Of a stretch of DNA of 64,000 bases, positions 31,966-38,592 are shown one piece after another. The translations under genes and the position numbers were made by a program. How positions within the stretch are numbered: the stretch's first letter is position 1; each line of letters begins with the position of its first letter. A model generated the notes under the pieces. That model saw only the letters and a list, made by a program, of their open reading frames with translations, did no database searches and had not been told where the DNA came from. Origin of the DNA: Modestobacter sp. Leaf380 (GTDB lineage Bacteria; Actinomycetota; Actinomycetes; Mycobacteriales; Geodermatophilaceae); the NCBI RefSeq assembly GCF_001424485.1, contig NZ_LMQC01000019.1, positions 1 through 64,000 on the forward strand. The letters are read 5' to 3'.

Positions 31966-32802
31966 TCAGGTCGCCAGGGCGAGGGTGCTGCGGGCCTGCC
32001 GGGCGACGGCCTCGTCCAGCAGCCTCCCGTCGGCGCCGACCGCCACCCCGGGGGACGCCGCGAGCCGGGCGAGCACGTCGCGGGCAGCGGCGACGTCGTC
32101 GGCGCTGGGCCGGCAGACCCGTTCGACGACGGCGACCTGCGCCGGGTGGATGCAGGACCGGCCGCGGAACCCGAGCGCCAGCAGCGCCCGGGTCTGCGCC
32201 TCGAAGGCGTCGAGGTCGCGGAACTCGGTGGACACCGCGGCCGGCGGCGGCGCGATGCCGGCGGCGGCCGAGGCGAGGACGACGGTGCTGCGGGCCAGCA
32301 GCAGCTCGGCGCCGTCCGGGCCGGGGGTGACGCCGAGGTCGGCGGCCAGGTCGACCTCGCCCAGCTGCAGGCAGCGCACCCGGGGGCCGGCGGCCAGCGC
32401 GGGCGCGGCGAGCACGCCGGCTGCGCTCTCCACCAGCGGGCTGACGCCCAGGCTGCACGGGGCGCGGCCGGTGGCGGCCTCGGCGGCGGACAGCTGGTCG
32501 TGCACCCGGTCCAGCAGCGCCGGGGACCCGGCCTTGGGCAGCACCACGCCGGTCAGGCGCGGGGTCCGGGCGACGGCGTCGACGTCGTCCCGGCCGCGGC
32601 CGCCGGTGTTGACCCGCACCCAGACCTCGCCGTCCCCGGCCTCGCCGCGCAGCCACTCGACGACGGCGTCGCGGGCGGCGTCCTTGCCGGCGGGCGGGAC
32701 GGCGTCCTCCAGGTCCAGGACGACGGCGGCCCCGGTGCGCACGGCCTTGTCGAACCGGTCGGGCCGGTCGCCGGGCACGTAGAGCCAGCTGCGGACGCTC
32801 AC
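31966..32802 (-). CDS. HpcH/HpaI (CitE-like) acyl-CoA lyase
   Basis: 278 residues from GTG 32802, overlapping the upstream stop by four bases. RSWLYVPGDRPDRFDKA, VVLDLEDAVPPAGKD, VWVRVNTGG, LQLGEVDLAADLG and FRGRSCIHPAQV are the CitE/malyl-CoA-lyase motifs, including the Glu and Asp that hold magnesium. It lacks partners of citrate lyase, so it is a stand-alone lyase for a 3-hydroxyacyl-CoA such as citramalyl-, malyl- or beta-methylmalyl-CoA. It is the last gene of a four-gene operon with MaoC, CaiB and an acyl-CoA dehydrogenase, which points to a C5 diacid. Confidence 0.9.
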   Translation of the reverse strand: MSVRSWLYVPGDRPDRFDKAVRTGAAVVLDLEDAVPPAGKDAARDAVVEWLRGEAGDGEVWVRVNTGGRGRDDVDAVARTPRLTGVVLPKAGSPALLDRVHDQLSAAEAATGRAPCSLGVSPLVESAAGVLAAPALAAGPRVRCLQLGEVDLAADLGVTPGPDGAELLLARSTVVLASAAAGIAPPPAAVSTEFRDLDAFEAQTRALLALGFRGRSCIHPAQVAVVERVCRPSADDVAAARDVLARLAASPGVAVGADGRLLDEAVARQARSTLALAT

Positions 32803-33962
32803 CCGACGACGGTGGTGCCGGCGACCAGGGACTTGGCGATGACGGTGCGCAGCACGTCGTTGGTGCCCTCGCCGATGGCCATCAGCGGGGCATCGCGGTA
32901 GAGCCGCTCGACGACGAACTCGGTGGAGTAGCCGTAGCCGCCGTGGATCCGCATGGCCTCCAGCGACAACGCCAACGCGGTCTCCGAGGCGAACACCTTG
33001 GCCATGCCGGACTCGGCGTCCACCCGCTGGCCGGCGTCGGCCTTGGAGGCGGCCCAGTAGGTGAGCAGCCGGGCGGCCTGCAGCTGGGTGGCCATCTCGG
33101 CGAGCTTGAGCGCGATGGCCTGGAACTCCGCGATCGGGTGGCCGAACGCCTCGCGCTCGCCGGCGTACTTCAGCGCGGCGTCGTAGGCGGCCTGCGCGAC
33201 GCCGACCGAGCGGCCGGCGATGTTGAGCCGGCCGATCTCCAGGCCGCTCAAGGCCTGCTTCATGCCCAGGCCCTCGACGCCGCCGAGCAGGTCGGTGGCC
33301 GGCACCCGGACGTCGACCAGGGAGATCTCGCAGGACTCGGTGCCCTTGTAGCCGAGCTTGCCCAGGTCCCGGCTGACCTCGAAGCCCTCCGACGACGTGT
33401 CCACCAGCAGCAGGGACATGCCGCGGTGCCGGGGCTCGGCCGCCGGGTCGGTCTTCACCAGGACGGGCAGCACGTCGGCGTGCCGGGCGTTGGTGATCCA
33501 GGTCTTGGTGCCGTTGACGACGTAGTGGTCGCCGTCCAGCACCGCCGTCGTCGCGATGCCCTGCAGGTCGGTGCCGGCCCCGGGCTCGGTGAGGCCGACG
33601 CCGGTGCGCCACTCGCCGGTGGCCAGCTTGGGCAGGAAGCGCTGCTTCTGCGCCGGCGTCCCGTGCTTGGCGATCATCCAGGCCGACAGGCCGTGGCTGC
33701 CGAGGATGCCGGCGATGCCCATCCAGCCGCGGCTGATCTCCTCGTAGACGAGGGTGAAGCTGACCATGTCCAGCGCCAGGCCGCCGAACTCCTCGGGCGT
33801 GGTCAGGCCGAACAGGCCCATCGCCTTGAGGTGGTCGACGATCTCGGTCGGGTAGCGGCCGGTGCGCTCCCACTCCGAGGCCACCGGCACGATCTCGCGG
33901 TCGACGAAGCGGCGCAGCGCCTGCTGGAAGTCGCGCTGCTCCTCGTTGAGGGTGAAGTCCAC
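32799..33962 (-). CDS. acyl-CoA dehydrogenase of the C5-diacid operon
   Basis: 387 residues from GTG 33962. Motifs: VGLTEPGAGTDLQGIATTAV (flavin region), VNGTKTWITNARHADV, IGRLNIAGRSVGVAQAAYDAAL, RIHGGYGYSTEF and MAIGEGTNDVLRTVIAK with the catalytic Glu. It is a soluble flavoprotein that desaturates an acyl-CoA. Tight coupling to CaiB and CitE genes makes methylsuccinyl-CoA or another short branched diacyl-CoA a reasonable substrate. One base separates it from the CaiB gene, and it overlaps CitE. Confidence 0.92.
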   Translation of the reverse strand: MDFTLNEEQRDFQQALRRFVDREIVPVASEWERTGRYPTEIVDHLKAMGLFGLTTPEEFGGLALDMVSFTLVYEEISRGWMGIAGILGSHGLSAWMIAKHGTPAQKQRFLPKLATGEWRTGVGLTEPGAGTDLQGIATTAVLDGDHYVVNGTKTWITNARHADVLPVLVKTDPAAEPRHRGMSLLLVDTSSEGFEVSRDLGKLGYKGTESCEISLVDVRVPATDLLGGVEGLGMKQALSGLEIGRLNIAGRSVGVAQAAYDAALKYAGEREAFGHPIAEFQAIALKLAEMATQLQAARLLTYWAASKADAGQRVDAESGMAKVFASETALALSLEAMRIHGGYGYSTEFVVERLYRDAPLMAIGEGTNDVLRTVIAKSLVAGTTVVG

Positions 33963-33963
33963 G

Positions 33964-35169
33964 TCAGCTCCTGGTCTCGCCGAAGGCGCCCGCTGCTTCG
34001 AGCGCAGCCACCTTCTCGGGTGGGTAGCCGAGCAGGTCGGCGGTGATCTCGTGCTGGTGCTCGTTGCGGTGCGGGGCGCGGCGGTGCTCGGTGTGCTGCT
34101 CGCCGAAGCGGACCGGACTGCCGACCTGCCGGACGGTGCCCCAGTGCGGGTGCTCGGTCTCCAGCAGCAGCCCGCGGGCGGCGGCCTGCGGGTCGGCCAG
34201 GGCCTGGTGGACGTCGTTGACCGGCGACGACGGCACCCCGGCGGCGGCCAGCAGCGCCAGCCAGTGGGCCACCGGGTGCTTCGCGAACTCCCCGCGCAGC
34301 TCGGGCAGCAGCACGGCGCGGTGCACGTCGCGGGCGGTGAAGCTGGCGAACCTCTCGTCGTCCCCCAGGTCGGGTCGGCCGAGGACGGCGACCAGCCGCT
34401 GCCAGAACTTCTCCTTGGCACACCCCACGACCAGCCAGCCGTCGCTGGCCGCGAAGGCCTGGAACGGGACGAGCGAGGGGTGCGCGGAGTCGACGGTGCG
34501 GACCGGTTCGTACCCGGCGTTGAGCGCCCAGGTGGCCGGGTAGGTCAGCAGCGACATGGCGGTGTCGTAGAGGGAGACGTCGCAGTCGCCACCGACGCCG
34601 TCCCGCCTGGCGGCGTGCAGGCCGGCCATCAGCGAGAGCGCGGCGACGAAGCCGCTGGAGAAGTCGACCAGGCTCAGCCCGGTCTTGGTGGGCGGGCCGC
34701 CGGGGTCACCGGTGAGGCTCATCCAGCCGGCGATGCCCTGCAGCACGTAGTCGTAGCCGGGTTCGGCGGCGCGCGGGCCGGTCATGCCGAAGCCGGTGAG
34801 GCTGCAGCACACGATGGCGGGGTTGAGGTGGGCGAGGTCGGCGTACCGGATGCCGATCTTGGCCGGCACGTCGCCGCGCAGGTTGGACCAGACGGCGTCG
34901 CTGGTGCGCACCAGGTCCTCGAACACCTCGCGGCCGGCCGGGGTGGAGATGTCGAGGCTGAGGCTCTGCTTGTTGCGGTTGAACGTCTCGAAGAACAGCG
35001 ACTCCTCGCCGGCTGCGTAGGGCGGGACGTAGCGGCCGATGTCCCCGCCGGTGCGCGGGTCCTCGATCTTGATGACCTGGGCGCCGAGATCGGCCAGGTG
35101 CACGCTCCCGAACGGGCCGGCGCCGTACTGCTCCAGGGCGACGATCCGGACGTCCTCCAGCGGCCTCAT
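33964..35169 (-). CDS. CaiB/BaiF family CoA transferase
   Basis: 401 residues from ATG 35169, overlapping the MaoC stop (ATGA). It begins with the family pattern LEDVRIVALEQYGAGPFGSVHLADLGAQVIKIEDP, has FFETFNRNKQSLSLDIST, then CSLTGFGMTGP, and GYDYVLQGIAGWMSLTGDPGG with the nucleophilic Asp region. These enzymes move CoA between carboxylic acids, often from succinyl-CoA. In this operon it would activate the diacid substrate; itaconate, mesaconate and methylsuccinate are candidates. Confidence 0.92.
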   Translation of the reverse strand: MRPLEDVRIVALEQYGAGPFGSVHLADLGAQVIKIEDPRTGGDIGRYVPPYAAGEESLFFETFNRNKQSLSLDISTPAGREVFEDLVRTSDAVWSNLRGDVPAKIGIRYADLAHLNPAIVCCSLTGFGMTGPRAAEPGYDYVLQGIAGWMSLTGDPGGPPTKTGLSLVDFSSGFVAALSLMAGLHAARRDGVGGDCDVSLYDTAMSLLTYPATWALNAGYEPVRTVDSAHPSLVPFQAFAASDGWLVVGCAKEKFWQRLVAVLGRPDLGDDERFASFTARDVHRAVLLPELRGEFAKHPVAHWLALLAAAGVPSSPVNDVHQALADPQAAARGLLLETEHPHWGTVRQVGSPVRFGEQHTEHRRAPHRNEHQHEITADLLGYPPEKVAALEAAGAFGETRS

Positions 35170-35690
35170 GCGGTCAGCGGCCCGGTCTTGGCCTCGGGGA
35201 AGTGGCCCTGCCCGATCCCCGACTCCCTCGTGGCGACCATGACCGAGCGCGTGAACGAGATGCACTCGTCGCCCTCGGAGGTCAGCCCGCGGGTCACCAT
35301 CGACACGATGCCCGCGTACGGCCGGGACTTGCTGGCCCGCAGCCCGGTGCACAGGCTCTCCGCGTAGAGGGTGTCGCCGACGTAGACCGGGTGGGTCAGC
35401 CGGACGTCGGTCATCTCCAGGTTCGCCACCGCGTTCTGGCTCATGTCCAGGACGCTCAGGCCCAGCGTCAGGGCGATCGTCAGCCCCGAGTTCACGATGA
35501 CGCGGCCGCCGGTGATGGGGTTCTGGGCGGCGAGGTGCGCGTTGACGTGCTGCTGGTTGGTGTTCATCGTCAGCATCGTCAGCCAGGTGTTGTCGGCCTC
35601 GGAGATCGTGCGGCCGAGCGGGTGCTGGTAGACGTCGCCCACGACGTAGTCCTCGAAGTACCGACCCAGGACGGCTGGGTGTGTGGCCAT
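35166..35690 (-). CDS. MaoC-type acyl-CoA dehydratase
   Basis: 174 residues from ATG 35690, with GGGAGG upstream. The hot-dog fold shows as GRYFEDYVVGDVYQHPLGRTISEADNTWLTML followed by TNQQHVNAHLAAQNPITGGRVIVNSG. The D/N-x-x-x-x-H hydratase motif is in HVNAHLA and the preceding residues. This subgroup resembles mesaconyl-CoA and itaconyl-CoA hydratases. It opens the operon and probably hydrates the unsaturated C5 acyl-CoA before the CitE-like enzyme cleaves it. Confidence 0.88.
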   Translation of the reverse strand: MATHPAVLGRYFEDYVVGDVYQHPLGRTISEADNTWLTMLTMNTNQQHVNAHLAAQNPITGGRVIVNSGLTIALTLGLSVLDMSQNAVANLEMTDVRLTHPVYVGDTLYAESLCTGLRASKSRPYAGIVSMVTRGLTSEGDECISFTRSVMVATRESGIGQGHFPEAKTGPLTA

Positions 35691-35716
35691 TGGAGACCTC
35701 CCTCGACAGCCGGACG

Positions 35717-35734
35717 GTAAACGTCTGATGATTA
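35717..35734. promoter_or_regulatory. control region between MaoC operon and amidase
   Basis: The 76-bp gap between the divergent starts contains TAAACGTCTGATGATTA. The 11-mer TAAACGTCTGA recurs exactly at 44536-44546 upstream of the PrpD-like gene, and CGTCTGA occurs again at 43265 upstream of the WrbA-like gene. It may be a GT-N3-AT/AC half-operator for a GntR/FCD regulator such as the one at 42481. Confidence 0.35.
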
Positions 35735-35766
35735 GCCGCGCAAGCCCCCGAACCCGCGGAGGACCC

Positions 35767-36972
35767 ATGGACGACGCCGGCACCAACTCCGTGATCCGCC
35801 AGGTGGACCGGCCTGTTCCCGGCCCCGGCCCGCTGTCCGGGGTGCGACTGGGGGTCAAGGACAACATCGACGTCGCCGGGGGTCCGACGACGTGCGCGTC
35901 GGCGTTCTTCGCCGATCGGGTGCCCCTCGAGGACGCCGAGGTGGTGCGCCGGCTGACCAGCGCGGGGGCCGACCTGGTGGCGACGCTGAACCTGAGTGAG
36001 TTCGCCGTCGGGGTGACCAACCAGAACTCCGCCGCCGGCCCGTGCCGGAACCCGTGGGACCCGTCCCGGGTGCCCGGCGGCTCGTCGGGCGGCTCCGGCG
36101 CGGCGGTGGCGGCCGGCATCGTCGACCTGGCGCTGGGCACCGACACCGGCGGCTCGATCCGGCTGCCCGCGTCGGCGTGCGGGGTGGTGGGGCTGCGGCC
36201 GACGCACGGCTCGATCCCACTGGACGGCGTCTTCCCGGTCTGCGACGACGTCGACACCGTGGGCCCGCTGGCCCGGGACGTCGCGCTGGTCGCCCGGGCC
36301 CAGCGGGTGCTCACCGGCTCCACCGCACCGGTGCCCGCAGCCGCACTCCCCCGCCGCATCGGCCTCCCGGTCCAGCTGCTGACCGACGTGGACCCCGGCG
36401 TGCGCGGTGTGGTGGACACGGCCCTGGAGGTCTTCGCGGTGGCCGGGTCGACGGTGGTGCCGGTGCAGGTCGAGGGCCTGCTCGACGCGCAGGACATCGT
36501 CTACACGCTGGTCTACGCCGACCTGGCTCGGACCCACGCTGCCCGTCTCGACGCGGAGCCCGAGCGCTTCCACCCGGACACGCTGGTCCGGGTCGGGCTG
36601 GGCCGGTCGATCACCGCCGACGAGCGGGCGGCCGCCGTCCTCGCCCGGCAGGCGCTGCAGGGCCGGATCTCGGCTGCGTTGGACGGTGTCGACCTGCTGC
36701 TGACGCCCACGATGCCGGTGGACGTGCCCCGCGCGGACCCGGACGACGTGGTGCGGGTGTCCCGGCGGCTCGGGCAGCTCACCTACCCGTGGTCGCTGCA
36801 CGCCGGGCCGACGCTGGCCCTGCCGGTGGGGAGGCACCCGCGGTCCGGGATGCCGGTGGGGGTGCAGCTGACCGGTCCCGTGGACGGCGAGGACTCGCTC
36901 TTCGCGGCCGGGCTGTGGTTCCAGGAGCGGACGGCGTGGCACACCGCGCGGCCGCCGGTGGTCAGCGGCTGA
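35767..36972 (+). CDS. amidase signature family hydrolase
   Basis: 401 residues from ATG 35767 with GGAGG upstream. The Ser-cisSer-Lys triad is intact: Lys31 in GVKDNID, Ser106 in PGGSSGGSG and nucleophile Ser130 in TDTGGSIRLP. Length is slightly short for the family (usually 450-500), with a brief C-terminal half ending LPVGRHPRSGMPVGVQL. It hydrolyses an amide to acid plus ammonia. Being divergent from the MaoC-CaiB-ACAD-CitE operon, it could release the acid that this operon consumes. The 3' end overlaps the truncated alpha/beta hydrolase. Confidence 0.9.
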   Translation: MDDAGTNSVIRQVDRPVPGPGPLSGVRLGVKDNIDVAGGPTTCASAFFADRVPLEDAEVVRRLTSAGADLVATLNLSEFAVGVTNQNSAAGPCRNPWDPSRVPGGSSGGSGAAVAAGIVDLALGTDTGGSIRLPASACGVVGLRPTHGSIPLDGVFPVCDDVDTVGPLARDVALVARAQRVLTGSTAPVPAAALPRRIGLPVQLLTDVDPGVRGVVDTALEVFAVAGSTVVPVQVEGLLDAQDIVYTLVYADLARTHAARLDAEPERFHPDTLVRVGLGRSITADERAAAVLARQALQGRISAALDGVDLLLTPTMPVDVPRADPDDVVRVSRRLGQLTYPWSLHAGPTLALPVGRHPRSGMPVGVQLTGPVDGEDSLFAAGLWFQERTAWHTARPPVVSG

Positions 36973-37085
36973 GGCCGAGGACCAGGTCGCGCACCTCGGC
37001 GGGCCGCGACAGGAACGGGTGGTGCCCGGCGTCGATCTCCACGACCCGGCCCACCCGCCGCGCGAACCCCCGCTGCCGGTCGGCC
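36962..37085 (-). pseudogene. truncated alpha/beta hydrolase, C-terminal remnant
   Basis: On the minus strand the last 40 or so codons read RQRGFARRVGRVVEIDAGHH and PFLSRPAEVRDLVLGLSR, ending at a stop at 36962-36964. This is the catalytic-histidine end of an alpha/beta hydrolase (the G-H-H-P-F-L-S-R-P pattern). No matching N-terminal part exists upstream: the reading frame dissolves near 37085, where the AT-richer island begins. The gene was apparently cut by insertion or deletion at the island edge. Confidence 0.65.
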
Positions 37086-37145
37086 GGCGACCTGCGTCTC
37101 GCAGCGCGATGGGGTTCTCAGGACCCCGGGCCGACAGGCGCCATG

Positions 37146-37172
37146 TGTCCGCTTACGACCGTCTACCGGGAC
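37146..37172 (+). repeat. 27-bp island repeat, copy 1
   Basis: TGTCCG followed by CTTA and CGACCGTCTACCGGGAC. The ends TGTCC and GGACA (one more base) are inverted. Related copies are at 37685, 38486 and 41559, all in the same orientation. This copy sits just inside the left edge of the island, 38 bases before the first island gene. Confidence 0.75.
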
Positions 37173-37209
37173 ACACCCCGGTGGCCTCATGGCTCGCTAA
37201 TCTGGCGCT

Positions 37210-37602
37210 GTGGATCGAGACCCGGCACGGCTCAGGGCTGCCGCGGCGCGCGTCGAAGGGGATCTGCAGCGGACAACTGGGGCTTCGTGGGCGCTGACCC
37301 TTGGCACCGACCTACGCCTCACTATCAGGAACGGCCGACAGACCGCTCAGGTGGAACTGGACGCGGAGGTGGACGAGGCTCTAGTCGACGGAGTGTCGCC
37401 CGCATCGATGAATGCGTCGCTCGATGCCGATGCAGACGACGCAGTCGCCTACGAGGTCAGTGAAGGGCTCGCCGACCTGGGGGTGACCTGGCCGGTCTGC
37501 CCGGACCATCAACGGCCCATGGGCGTGTGCTCTGGCCTGTGGTTTTGCGAAGGGAAGCCGTACCACGACCTGGCGGACGTCGGGCACCTCGAGGCTGGGT
37601 AG
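37210..37602 (+). CDS. hypothetical protein with Cys/His-rich C-terminus
   Basis: 130 residues from GTG 37210. The N-terminal half (LRAAAARVEGDLQRTTG, WALTLGTDLRLTIRNGRQTA) looks like an alpha/beta domain. The C-terminal part is WPVCPDHQRPMGVCSGLWFC with Cys, His, Cys, Cys, a possible zinc site, and ends GKPYHDLADVGHLEAG. No family is recognised. It is the first gene of the accessory island and is flanked by copies 1 and 2 of the 27-bp repeat. Confidence 0.6.
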   Translation: MDRDPARLRAAAARVEGDLQRTTGASWALTLGTDLRLTIRNGRQTAQVELDAEVDEALVDGVSPASMNASLDADADDAVAYEVSEGLADLGVTWPVCPDHQRPMGVCSGLWFCEGKPYHDLADVGHLEAG

Positions 37603-37684
37603 CTCGCTCGCCACAAGCGCCCTATGGGACGACCTGCCCACGACGAGTTCACGCGCTAAGCGGCTTGAACTCCCTCAGCACAGC

Positions 37685-37711
37685 CGTCCGTGGCCGACCG
37701 TCTACCGGGAC
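37685..37711 (+). repeat. 27-bp island repeat, copy 2
   Basis: CGTCCGTGGC followed by CGACCGTCTACCGGGAC. The 17-base right half is identical to copy 1, and the left half is diverged. It lies in the 226-bp gap between the two hypothetical genes, in which nothing else is recognised. Confidence 0.7.
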
Positions 37712-37828
37712 GAGAGTTCGATCCAGGCGGAGACGAAGGCCGAGCACCGCCGAGCGCGCGCTGCTCAGCCTTGCTGGTGGGCATCAAGCGCGACCCTTGC
37801 GGCGAGGACAGGGCCCGTAAGGGCTGGC

Positions 37829-38428
37829 ATGATCGTGATCATGAGCGGGAAACGGAAGAAGCCGCCCCTCGATCAGGATGCGGTGCTGACACGTCTGGCC
37901 CGCGCACAGCAGAACCAACTGCTCGTCACCGTTCGACGCTGGGTACCAGACGCCGACCGACTCGAGGGCTTCGTGGTCGGCATCAGCCCCAAGTGGCTAG
38001 CGCTTCAGAGATTGTCGGATCGCATTGCATTTGACGGCTGGCACCTGATCCGGGTCAAGGACATCCAAGCGGTATCGCTGGACCCCGACCCTGAATGCTT
38101 CGAGGTGAAGGCACTGCAGGCCCGCTCGTTGTGGCCCCCGGCTGCGCCGGAGCTGAGCCTCGGCGATGTAGTCAGCTCCCTCAAATCGGCGTCAGCAATC
38201 ACGGGCATGGTGTCGGTCTTCGACGAGTTCGCCCGGCCGGACGTCTGCTGGATCGGTGCCGTCACGTCCCTTGACGACTCCAAGCTGCACCTACGCGAGG
38301 TCAACACCCGCGGCGGCTGGGCCAGCAAGCCGCACACCTTCGATCCCGCCGATGTCACGCGCATCGACTTCGGCGGCGGATACGAAGAGGCCCTGCGCCT
38401 TGTCGCTGGTTCGCCCCCGACCGCGTAG
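37829..38428 (+). CDS. hypothetical protein with two similar beta-rich halves
   Basis: 199 residues from ATG 37829; ATG 37841 (MSGKRKK) is an equally good start. The protein seems to contain two similar small beta-barrels: LEGFVVGISPKWLALQRLSD...HLIRVKDIQAV (about 46-84) and WIGAVTSLDDSKLHLREVN...FDPADVTRIDFGG (about 139-184), each ending in a strand-D-hydrophobic pattern like SH3/Sm-fold proteins. No catalytic motif is visible. It is in the island beside the nuclease-ATPase gene, on the opposite strand and convergent with it. Confidence 0.65.
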   Translation: MIVIMSGKRKKPPLDQDAVLTRLARAQQNQLLVTVRRWVPDADRLEGFVVGISPKWLALQRLSDRIAFDGWHLIRVKDIQAVSLDPDPECFEVKALQARSLWPPAAPELSLGDVVSSLKSASAITGMVSVFDEFARPDVCWIGAVTSLDDSKLHLREVNTRGGWASKPHTFDPADVTRIDFGGGYEEALRLVAGSPPTA

Positions 38429-38485
38429 AAAGCTGCCGTCGGCATGAACACCGAGGCTGACCCGAAAGAGGCGGCCGAAACCCGC

Positions 38486-38512
38486 TGTCCGCTGACGACC
38501 GTCTACTGGGAC
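38486..38512 (+). repeat. 27-bp island repeat, copy 3
   Basis: TGTCCGCTGA followed by CGACCGTCTACTGGGAC; two mismatches to copy 1 over 27 bases. It lies 81 bases beyond the stop of the nuclease-ATPase gene, so it marks one flank of that gene. Confidence 0.75.
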
Positions 38513-38592
38513 CCGGGGCGCCAGCCACGCGCAGCACCACCATATTCGGCCAGCCCGTGGCAGCTCAGTGGCGCCATGAGGTCGGCCGTCGA

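Noticed and set aside
32799-35690. Assigning the four-gene operon to leucine breakdown
   Set aside because: The biotin carboxylase and carboxyltransferase genes of that pathway are absent, and a CaiB-type CoA transferase is present instead.
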